From the NCBI GenBank assembly GCA_937888775.1, contig CALAQT010000465.1:1-20383 (forward strand): 20,383 nt of DNA. Reading direction: 5' to 3'. Of this stretch, positions 6,640 through 12,851 are shown in pieces; the stretch's first letter is position 1, and every line of letters begins with the position of its first letter. Source of the DNA: an uncultured Actinomycetes bacterium. GTDB lineage: Bacteria > Actinomycetota > Thermoleophilia > Solirubrobacterales > Solirubrobacteraceae. The notes under the pieces were generated by a model. That model was not told the origin of the DNA, did not search any database, and worked only from the letters and a program-made list of their open reading frames with translations. The translations under genes and the position numbers were made by a program.

Positions 6640-7097
6640 AGGATCCCCGGCGGTTTGCGCCGAACCCCGCTCTCCTGCGAGCGCCAGATCGATCCGCTCA
6701 GGATCAGCAGGTCCCCGATCAGCGCCGCCCACCAACCGACGCTGAGCGATATCTCTCCGGGCGGTGTGCCGGGCTTATCGAGCAGACCCACGAACAGCGT
6801 CACGGTCAGGGCCAGCAGCGCGGTGACAGCGGTCAGCTCTCCCCGCGGCCAGGAGAGCGCATGGCCGCGGACGATGATGTAGGCCAGGATCGCCGGAGCA
6901 ACCGCGGCGGCCAGCAGCAGGAACTTGATCACCGGAAGCGACCCCCAGCCCGTGCAGCCGGAGTTAGGACCCCTGCAGCCGTCGAGCACGGCATTGCGAT
7001 TGCCGAGCGAGTACCAGCTGAGAAACAGCGATATGCCGAGCAGGATCCCCCCTACCGTCGCCACCAGCTCACCGCGGTCGAGTGCTCTGAAGTCCAT
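6636..7097 (-). CDS. Four-helix membrane protein of unknown function
   Basis: A 153-residue integral membrane protein. Hydrophobic segments are at about 11-28 (VATVGGILLGISLFLSWY), 54-75 (FLLLAAAVAPAILAYIIV), 84-104 (AVTALLALTVTLFVGLL) and 118-136 (WWAALIGDLLILSG). A loop between the first two contains two Cys (GCRGPNSGCTGW) that could form a disulfide outside the cell. I recognise no enzyme motif. The ATG at 7097 follows TAGGCT by 8 bases, so a leaderless transcript is likely. It overlaps glpX by 4 bases and presumably shares its mRNA; whether the functions are linked is unknown. Confidence 0.75.
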   Translation of the reverse strand: MDFRALDRGELVATVGGILLGISLFLSWYSLGNRNAVLDGCRGPNSGCTGWGSLPVIKFLLLAAAVAPAILAYIIVRGHALSWPRGELTAVTALLALTVTLFVGLLDKPGTPPGEISLSVGWWAALIGDLLILSGSIWRSQESGVRRKPPGIL

Positions 7098-7105
7098 CGC
7101 GCCGC

Positions 7106-7157
7106 AGCCTAACCGGTTTTGCCAGCCGGTGAGACCAACGCCCGGCCGGTGTAGGCT
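7106..7157. promoter_or_regulatory. Divergent pair of TAGGCT -10 boxes
   Basis: TAGGCT occurs on the minus strand at 7111-7106 (8 bases before the ATG at 7097) and on the plus strand at 7152-7157 (9 bases before the ATG at 7167). Both genes appear to be transcribed from -10 elements almost touching the start codon, with no room for a ribosome binding site. Convincing -35 boxes were not seen. Confidence 0.5.
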
Positions 7158-7166
7158 CGCACGCCG

Positions 7167-7922
7167 ATGCGCTTTCGCCAGCTGCTTCCCGACTTGGCAC
7201 CGGTGCAGGCGAGTGACCTGCTGGGCGCCCTGCGGCCGGGGTCCCGCGCGCCCGCCGATCGACCCCACACGGCCGCCAACTTCGCCGCCAGCGCGGACGG
7301 GCACGCCACCTTCGCGGGGCGATCGCGCAAGTTGGGCGACGACGGCGATCGCGAGATCTTTCATGGCCTCAGAGAGCAGGTCGACGCGGTGTTGGCCGGA
7401 ACCGAGACGCTGCGCACCGAGCGCTACGGGCGGATCATCCCCGACGCGGCCCGTCGTGGGCGGCGAGTGGCGGCCGGACTGACGGCCGAGCCGCTCGCCT
7501 GCGTGGTCACCCGCAGCGGGGACGTTCCCACCGCGATCCCGCTGTTTGGAGAGCCTGAGGCGAGGATCGTGATCTTCTCCGCTCAGGCGATCGGGCCAAT
7601 CGAGTGCGCAGCCCAGGTCGAGGTGGTTCGCCTGGAGCCAGAGCTTCCGGCCCTGACCGGTGCATTGCGCCACCTGCGTCGCGACCACGACGTGCGCTCG
7701 CTGCTGTGTGAGGGCGGCCCGACCCTGTTCGGGGCGCTGCTGCAGGAGGGTCTGGTCGACGAGCTGTTCCTGACCCTGGCCCCGAAGCTGACCGGCGGCG
7801 GGCACGGCCCTCCGCTCTCCACCGGAGATGAGCTGGCCGAGCTGGTGTCGATGGAGCTCCGGTGGCTGCTGGAGCGCAACGACTCGCTTTACCTGCGCTA
7901 CGCGCTCTCCCCTGCGAGCTGA
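7167..7922 (+). CDS. RibD C-terminal / dihydrofolate reductase-like NADPH reductase
   Basis: A 251-residue member of the RibD C-terminal reductase family, which reduces the ribosyl group of a riboflavin precursor in RibD but has many stand-alone relatives of unknown substrate. Visible motifs: NFAASADGHATFAGRSRKL (usually NxxxSLDG), VDAVLAGTETLRTERYG, LLCEGGPTLFGALLQEGLVD (the NADPH-binding GGP signature) and LTLAPKLTGG. There is no deaminase domain, so it is not full RibD. Expression is likely from a leaderless message. It is followed by egtB after 67 bases on the same strand; no riboflavin gene is nearby, so the substrate is left open. Confidence 0.85.
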   Translation: MRFRQLLPDLAPVQASDLLGALRPGSRAPADRPHTAANFAASADGHATFAGRSRKLGDDGDREIFHGLREQVDAVLAGTETLRTERYGRIIPDAARRGRRVAAGLTAEPLACVVTRSGDVPTAIPLFGEPEARIVIFSAQAIGPIECAAQVEVVRLEPELPALTGALRHLRRDHDVRSLLCEGGPTLFGALLQEGLVDELFLTLAPKLTGGGHGPPLSTGDELAELVSMELRWLLERNDSLYLRYALSPAS

Positions 7923-7989
7923 CGCCCCGCCGGGCATCGCCAGGCCCCGCACGCGGTTTCCCAAATCGGCCACGTGGAAGAATGTGGTA

Positions 7990-9300
7990 ATGGGAGCGCC
8001 GCACGTGTCAGCCGCATGCCCAACGGCGGCTGAAGTGGTTGAGGCACTCGCCGAAGCCCGCCAGCGGACGCTCGGGCTCGTGGCCTCTGTATCCGATCAG
8101 GATCTGGAGCGCGTCCACTCGACGCTGATGAGCCCCCTGGTGTGGGATCTGGGGCACATCGCGGCGTTCGAGGACCTGTGGCTGGTGCATCGCTACGGGG
8201 CCCGGCCGCTGTTGCGCGAGGGCTTGGCCGAGATATACGACGCGTTCGAGACGCCGCGCGCCAACCGCGGCGAGCTTCCGTTCCTGCGCCCCGCCGAGGC
8301 GCGAGAGTATCTGGAGGAGGTCCGGGCGCGCACGCTCGAGGTGATCAGCGACCGCGGGATCGGCGATGGAACGATCCATGAGCTGGTCATCCGCCACGAG
8401 CACCAGCACAACGAGACGATGCTGCAGACGCTCCAGCTCGCCCGCCTGAGCGGCTACCGGCTGCCGGCATCGCGTGAGGTCGGCGAAACTGCAGCGCAGG
8501 ACGGCGCCGCCACGGGCTTGGAGCTGATCGAGGTCCCGGGCGGAGAGTGCACGGTCGGCGCGCCCGCCGACGGCTTCGCCTACGACAACGAGCGCCCGCG
8601 CCAGCGCACCGCTACACGGGACTATCTGATCGGCCGTACGCCGATCACCAACGCCGCCTACCTCAAGTTCGTGGAGGGCGGCGGCTACCGGCGGCGCAAG
8701 TGGTGGACGCCGGAGGGATGGGCCTGGAAGGAGCGCCACAACATCAACAGGCCTGGCGCCTGGACGGCCGATTTGGGCTCCGAATGGCGGCTCTCGGGAC
8801 TGGAGCCGCTGGACCCCGCCCGTCCGGTCGTGCACATCTCATGGTTCGAGGCCGATGCCTTCGCCAGGGCGCACGACGCCCGGCTGCCCACCGAGGTGGA
8901 GTGGGAGAAGGCGGCGACCTGGGACCAGGAGCGTGGCCAGGCCCGCGCACACCCCTGGGGCGATGACGACGCCCAGCCCGGGGTCCACGCCAACCTAGAC
9001 CAGCTTCACGGCGGCACCGCGCCCGTCGACGCGCATCCGGGCGGCGCGTCGCCCTGCGGATGCCTGGACATGACCGGCGACGTGTGGGAGTGGACCGGGA
9101 GCGCCTTCGGCGGCTATCCCGGCTTCGTGGCCAATCCCTATCCGGAGTACTCGCAGGTGTTCTTCGGCCCTGATTTCAAGGTTCTGCGCGGCGGCTCGTG
9201 GGCGACCCGCGCGCGGGTGATCACCCCGACGTTCCGAAACTGGGACTGCCCCGAGCGCCGACAGATCTTCGCCGGGATGCGGATCGCCCGGGACCGCTGA
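7990..9300 (+). CDS. egtB: Ergothioneine biosynthesis protein EgtB (hercynine sulfoxide synthase)
   Basis: A 436-residue iron enzyme that joins hercynine to gamma-glutamylcysteine (or cysteine) using oxygen, the C-S bond-forming step of ergothioneine synthesis. The N-terminal DinB-like domain has the iron ligands: His56 in DLGHIAAFEDLWL and the H-x3-H-x-E motif at His136/His140/Glu142. The C-terminal formylglycine-generating-enzyme-like domain is complete (VPGGECTVGAP, PTEVEWEKAA, DVWEWTGSAFGGYPGF, VLRGGSWATR, FRNWDCPERRQIFAGMRIAR). The NWDxPxRR segment matches the substrate-binding Asp/Arg pair known for mycobacterial EgtB. The ATG at 7990 follows GGAAG by 9 bases. The next reading frame, 2 bases on, is a broken egtD. 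Confidence 0.95.
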   Translation: MGAPHVSAACPTAAEVVEALAEARQRTLGLVASVSDQDLERVHSTLMSPLVWDLGHIAAFEDLWLVHRYGARPLLREGLAEIYDAFETPRANRGELPFLRPAEAREYLEEVRARTLEVISDRGIGDGTIHELVIRHEHQHNETMLQTLQLARLSGYRLPASREVGETAAQDGAATGLELIEVPGGECTVGAPADGFAYDNERPRQRTATRDYLIGRTPITNAAYLKFVEGGGYRRRKWWTPEGWAWKERHNINRPGAWTADLGSEWRLSGLEPLDPARPVVHISWFEADAFARAHDARLPTEVEWEKAATWDQERGQARAHPWGDDDAQPGVHANLDQLHGGTAPVDAHPGGASPCGCLDMTGDVWEWTGSAFGGYPGFVANPYPEYSQVFFGPDFKVLRGGSWATRARVITPTFRNWDCPERRQIFAGMRIARDR

Positions 9301-9302
9301 CG

Positions 9303-9755
9303 ATGCGGGCGGTCCTGCAGACCGACGAGATCCGGATCGACTCGTTCCTGTCGGAGGCCGATGCGCGCTCGCTGACCAACGACGTGCTCGACGGGCTGAC
9401 GCGCCCGTTCAAGAGCTCCCCGCCAAGCACTTCCACGACAGCCGCAGTTCGCAGCTGTTTGAGCGGATCTGTGAGCAGCCCGAGTACTACCAGACGCGTA
9501 CCGAGCTGCAGATCCTGCTCGGTGATGGTCGGCGAGCTCGGACTGCGGGTCCCGTTCGCGGCGAGCGAGGAGCTGCGCACGGAGATCAGCGCCAAATTCA
9601 CCCGCGGCGGGATTCAGGCCGACCTGGAGGCGGCCGGGCTGGGACTCTCAGAGTGGTACACCGACGATCAGCAACTGTTCGCGCTGTCGGTGCCATGTCG
9701 GTGCCACCGCGAGCGGATTCTGACGTGGAGGTCGAGACCGTCCGGCGCTCGGTAG
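9303..9755 (+). pseudogene. egtD: Remnant of egtD (histidine N-alpha-methyltransferase), internally deleted
   Basis: EgtD trimethylates histidine to hercynine, the substrate of EgtB; normal length is about 320 residues. Here the frame from 9303 gives the N-terminus (IDSFLSEADARSLTNDVLDG). One base is missing near 9411-9413, and the next frame reads LPAKHFHDSRSSQLFERICE, then QPEYYQTRTELQILL, the EgtD N-terminal signature. Near 9520-9535 the text jumps directly to the family's C-terminus (ELGLRVPFAASEELRTEISA, then WYTDDQQLFALSVP). About 200 residues, including the whole SAM-binding core, are gone. An 11-bp tandem duplication then shifts the last codons. It cannot encode an active methyltransferase. 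The position 2 bases after egtB shows it was once an egtBD operon. Assembly error could explain the small shifts but hardly the deletion. Confidence 0.88.
9685..9706 (+). repeat. 11-bp tandem duplication at the end of the egtD remnant
   Basis: TGTCGGTGCCA occurs twice head-to-tail. Removing one copy would give an alternative C-terminus that stops at TAG around 9758-9760, so the duplication looks like a secondary frame-shifting lesion. Confidence 0.7.
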
Positions 9756-9758
9756 GGT
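9753..9758 (+). promoter_or_regulatory. -10 box (TAGGGT) of a probable leaderless promoter for the SDR gene
   Basis: TAGGGT ends 6 bases before the ATG at 9765. There is no separate ribosome binding site. The pattern matches the boxes before the genes starting at 7097, 7167 and 18709. Confidence 0.5.
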
Positions 9759-9764
9759 AGGCCG

Positions 9765-10532
9765 ATGCGCATCCAAGGCAGCAGCGCCCTGGTGGCCGGG
9801 GGCGCCTCGGGACTCGGCGCGGCCACGGTCCGCCACCTGCACGCGGCGGGCGCCAACGTGGTGATCGCCGATCTCAACGAGCAGCGGGGAGCAGAGCTGG
9901 CCCGCGAGCTCGGCGAGCGGGCTCGCTTTCAGCGCGCCGACGTGACCGACGCAGACTCGGTGCAGGCGGCGGTCGACGCCGCCGCGGCGCTGCCGGGCGG
10001 GGTTCGCATCTCGGTCTGTTGCGCGGGCATCGGCTGGGGCGAGCGCGTCGCGGGCAAGCGCGGGCCCCATCAGCTGGAACCGTTTGAGACCCTGATCCGG
10101 ATCAATCTGATCGGGACCTTCAATGTGCTGCGGCTGGCGGCGACGGCGATGCTGGCCAATCAGCCGACTGACGCCTCCGAGCGCGGCGTATGCGTCAACA
10201 CGGCCTCGATCGCCGCCTACGACGGCCAGATCGGGCAGATCGCCTACTCGGCCTCCAAGGGCGCGATCGTCGGGATGACGCTGCCCGCCGCGCGTGACCT
10301 GGCCAGCGCCGGGATCCGCGTCTGCACGATCGCGCCCGGCATCTTCGACACGCCGCTGCTCGGCACCCTGCCCGAGGCAGCTCGGGAGGCCCTCGGCGCG
10401 GCCGTGCCGTTTCCCGCCCGGCTCGGCCGGCCCGACGAGTACGGCGCGCTGGCCGGCCACATCATCGAGAACGAGATGCTCAACGGCGAGGTCATCCGGC
10501 TCGACGGGGCGCTGCGGATGGCGCCGCGCTAG
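9765..10532 (+). CDS. Type 2 3-hydroxyacyl-CoA dehydrogenase-like SDR
   Basis: A 255-residue short-chain dehydrogenase/reductase. The NAD-binding [11 protein letters not shown] is at residues 12-22, an Asp after beta-strand 2 (VVIADLNE) implies NAD(H) preference, and the catalytic Ser ([14 protein letters not shown]) with Tyr-x3-Lys ([10 protein letters not shown]) is present. The long match [20 protein letters not shown], then [14 protein letters not shown], and the C-terminus [14 protein letters not shown] are typical of the HSD17B10/type 2 3-hydroxyacyl-CoA dehydrogenase subfamily. That subfamily oxidises 3-hydroxyacyl-CoA in fatty or branched acyl degradation. It is intact although both flanking genes are broken. 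A thiolase and an acyl-CoA dehydrogenase lie 5-8 kb away on the other strand and could share a pathway. Confidence 0.9.
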   Translation: MRIQGSSALVAGGASGLGAATVRHLHAAGANVVIADLNEQRGAELARELGERARFQRADVTDADSVQAAVDAAAALPGGVRISVCCAGIGWGERVAGKRGPHQLEPFETLIRINLIGTFNVLRLAATAMLANQPTDASERGVCVNTASIAAYDGQIGQIAYSASKGAIVGMTLPAARDLASAGIRVCTIAPGIFDTPLLGTLPEAAREALGAAVPFPARLGRPDEYGALAGHIIENEMLNGEVIRLDGALRMAPR

Positions 10533-10574
10533 CGACGGTCTGAGTCTGAGCGGACGCGGTGGATTGGCCGGGCG

Positions 10575-11111
10575 ATGCGTCGCCCGGTCGTCGCTCCACG
10601 GGCCCGTGTCGCGGTGGCGATGCTCGCGGTGGGCTGGGGTGCGAACCAGTTCTCGCCGATGCTGATCGTCTAGCGGCGCGAGCTGCACCTGGGACCCGGG
10701 ACGCTGGCCAGCGCCCGTCGCTCGGCACTGGCCATGACGGCGGGGTTCGGCACCGGGCCGGTCGAGGCAGCGGCGCTGGCGCAATGGGCCGTACGCCGGG
10801 CTCGCTTCTGGCTGGCGCTGGTGAGCGCGATCCCGTTCGGTCTCTCCTACGGGCTGGGTCTGGTGGCAGGCCTACAGGAGTCCGAGCGCCGGGCCGCGCG
10901 CGAGCAGCGGGGCGCCGTCGTGGCGATCTTCTACGTGCTGGCCTACGTCGGGTTCGCCGCGCCGTACCTGGTCGACGCGTTGAGCTCCGAACTGGGAAGG
11001 CCCGCGACCTTCGGCGCCCTGGCCCTGGTGGCCCTCGCTCTCGCCGCGTGGGTGGCCGCCTACGCATCCAGCGCGCGCTCGGGCATGACATCAGTAGGAT
11101 CACGGCCCTGA
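10575..11111 (+). pseudogene. MFS transporter remnant: in-frame stop and large internal deletion
   Basis: One frame runs from the ATG at 10575 to the TGA at 11109-11111 (178 codons; a full transporter has about 400). The start (VAVAMLAVGWGANQFSPMLIV) is a typical first MFS helix. It is followed by TAG at 10671-10673, where relatives have Tyr before RRELHLGP. After LASARRSAL the sequence jumps to a late part of the protein (MTAGFGTGPVEAAALAQWAV) and runs through about three C-terminal helices (LALVSAIPFGLSYGLGLVAG, VVAIFYVLAYVGFAAPYLV, FGALALVALALAAWVAAYA). Most of the 12 helices are missing. Its stop overlaps the next start as TGATG. Substrate unknown. Confidence 0.8.
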
Positions 11112-11766
11112 TGCGAGGGGCGATCGCAAAGGCGTTGATGCTCGGGGCTATGGTTTTAGCCTTGCTCGCGGCGGTCGCCCTGGGCGCTCCGGTGTCAGTC
11201 AAGGCGCTTCGATCTCCGGGAAGCCCAACTACAACCAGACGCTGATCTGCAACAACGGCACCTGGTCAGGCGGCGCCGTCTCGTTTGACTACTCCTGGGT
11301 GTACACCTCCGGCGGCCCGACGATCGCCACCGGGCCAATGCTGCACGTCCGGCAGACGTTGATCGACTACGCGATCGCCTGCGTGGTGACCGCGCACGAC
11401 GCTCAAGGCCAGACGACAACCGTGCAGTCCAGCGGCGTCACGATCGCCCCCGGGATCGCCAGCCTGCGCATCACGCAGGCCACCGCGATCCACGGCAAGG
11501 TGACCATTTCCGGCGTCGCCGGACCGAGCGCAGCGCTCGCCCGCAGCGCGGCCGGCGAGCCATACGTCGTGCTCGATCGCTACCAGAGCAAGACCGTTCT
11601 GCTCCAGCTCGGCAACCTCAAGGTGATCACCAGCCGCCGCGGACACTTCAAGCTCACCGCTCGCGACAGCCCCGGGCGCCACACCTACGTGGCCGAGTTC
11701 GATCCCGTGGCCAGCTCCGGGTTCAACCAAGCCAGCGCCTCGCGCAAGCTGACCGTCAAGCGTTGA
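11111..11766 (+). pseudogene. Secreted Ig-like repeat protein split by a frameshift
   Basis: The ATG at 11111 opens a signal peptide (IAKALMLGAMVLALLAAVAL) in one frame. After about 30 codons the mature protein continues in another frame: SQGASISGKPNYNQTLICNN, then GTWSGGAVSFDYSWVYTSGG. This is the actinobacterial Ig-like module with GTPxxGxTLTCxNGTW wording, followed by ACVVTAHDAQGQ and a second beta-rich domain ending ASRKLTVKR at 11766. The shift lies around 11190-11205. As it stands, translation from 11111 stops at 11243-11245. A GTG at 11299 could start a shorter cytoplasmic piece, but that would lack export. Role probably cell-surface or adhesive; a single-base sequencing error would restore it. 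Confidence 0.65.
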
Positions 11767-11875
11767 TCGGGCGCCCGGCGGGTCAAGACGCCGCGAGGCT
11801 GACGCGCAATTTCTCAATCACGGCACTGGTGCGACCCGGAGGTCGCGGCTGACCGTCGGCGAATCCGCAGCGCTA

Positions 11876-11903
11876 TCTTCAGTAATTAGATAGAAATTAT
11901 TTT
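11876..11903 (+). promoter_or_regulatory. AT-rich promoter/operator region before the FMN reductase
   Basis: A run rich in A and T (CAGTAATTAGATAGAAATTA and following T's) breaks the GC-rich background just upstream of the start. TAATT and AATTA are inverted arms separated by 7 bases (around 11883-11899), which could be an operator. Individual -35/-10 boxes are not certain. Confidence 0.45.
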
Positions 11904-11906
11904 GTC

Positions 11907-12458
11907 GTGATGATGCCCAGCCTGGCAAAGATCGGCGTGAGACCAGCTCCGATCCAGATCGTCTACGTGGTCGGCAATCTCCGGCCGCAGTCGCGCACCT
12001 TTGACGTGGCCCACACGCTCGCCACCGAACTGGGGGGCGCGCTTGACATCACGACGATCAGCGGGATCGACCTGGCCACGCTGGGACCGCGGGTGCTGCA
12101 GGCCGACGACCCCGGAGCGGACGCCGCCGTTGCTGCAGTGCTCGCCGCCGATCTGCTGATCGTCGCCAGCCCCACCTACAAGGCCACCTACTCAGGGCTC
12201 CTGAAGGCGTTCTTGGATCGGATCGCCACCGGCGGCCTGAAGGGCAAGCCGGCGATCCCGGTGCTGGTGGGCGCAGCGCCCAACCACCAGCTGGCCGTCG
12301 ATGTGCATCTCACGCCGCTGCTACTCGAGCTCGGCGCCACGGTCCCGTCGCGTGGCCTGTTCGTCTTGGAGCAGGAGCTCGACCTCTTCGCGTCGCGGGC
12401 GGCCATCTGGGCCCAAGCCCACCGGGCCGTGCTCGCCGTGGCCGCCGACAGGCATTAG
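11907..12458 (+). CDS. NADPH-dependent FMN reductase (SsuE/MsuE-like)
   Basis: A 183-residue flavodoxin-fold reductase that supplies reduced FMN to partner monooxygenases. The N-terminal IVYVVGNLRPQSRT matches the flavin phosphate-binding GSxRxxSxT loop. LLIVASPTYKATYSGLLKAF is the signature of the SsuE/MsuE group, followed by LDRIATGGLKGKPAIPVLVG. Length is normal. The GTG at 11907 is followed by ATG at 11910 and 11913, any of which could start. No alkanesulfonate monooxygenase or transporter is seen nearby, so the partner is unknown. The gene is apparently intact inside a stretch of broken genes and carries its own AT-rich promoter region. The 3' end is followed by a G-run-rich tract. Confidence 0.85.
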   Translation: MMMPSLAKIGVRPAPIQIVYVVGNLRPQSRTFDVAHTLATELGGALDITTISGIDLATLGPRVLQADDPGADAAVAAVLAADLLIVASPTYKATYSGLLKAFLDRIATGGLKGKPAIPVLVGAAPNHQLAVDVHLTPLLLELGATVPSRGLFVLEQELDLFASRAAIWAQAHRAVLAVAADRH

Positions 12459-12460
12459 CC

Positions 12461-12538
12461 GGGGGTGTCGGGGACCGGGGCGTCGGGGCCCCGGGACCGG
12501 GGTACCGGGGACCGTGGGTGCCGGGGCCCGGGAGCGGG
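12461..12538 (+). repeat. G-run-rich degenerate tandem repeat (G-quadruplex potential)
   Basis: Within 78 bases there are about a dozen runs of three to five G on the plus strand. They are separated by loops of mostly 3-4 bases, with variants of GGGACCGGGG repeated. Runs at 12461-12465, 12470-12473, 12477-12480 and 12485-12488 alone satisfy a four-tetrad G-quadruplex pattern. It starts two bases after the FMN reductase stop, so the mRNA 3' end could fold. Confidence 0.75.
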
Positions 12539-12851
12539 ACGAAGCCACCGGGTCCGGTCGTCATGGGCACAGGCGGATGGCCTTGTCGTCTACGACGATG
12601 GCCTGCCCGTCCCGTAGTGTGCGATACGCCAGACCTCGCGACTGCAAGTGGGCCGCCCCCATAGGCGATCGAGTTCTCGCCGAGTCGCTGCGCCAGCAGC
12701 GGGTCCAGCCCGCTGCGTGGCCGACGGGACGGAACTTCTGGGCCGGTTGGCGAATGGGATGTGGTCTGTGGGGCCGCGGCTGCGGGAGATTACGGATGAC
12801 GCTGGGGGCACCTACGGCTGCAGAGTTGGTGTGGACCGGCCGATCTCTGTC
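12539..12851. other. No supportable gene
   Basis: Several open frames cross this stretch on both strands but none reads like a protein family. A minus-strand frame ending at 12561 has a protein-like tail (LAYRTLRDGQAIVVDDKAIR), which may be a remnant, but it has no recognisable body. The region may contain the promoter of the PAS gene that follows. Confidence 0.4.

Noticed and set aside
6106..6882. Plus-strand frame opposite glpX
   Set aside because: His/Arg/Asp-rich antisense text; glpX and the membrane gene are well supported on the minus strand.
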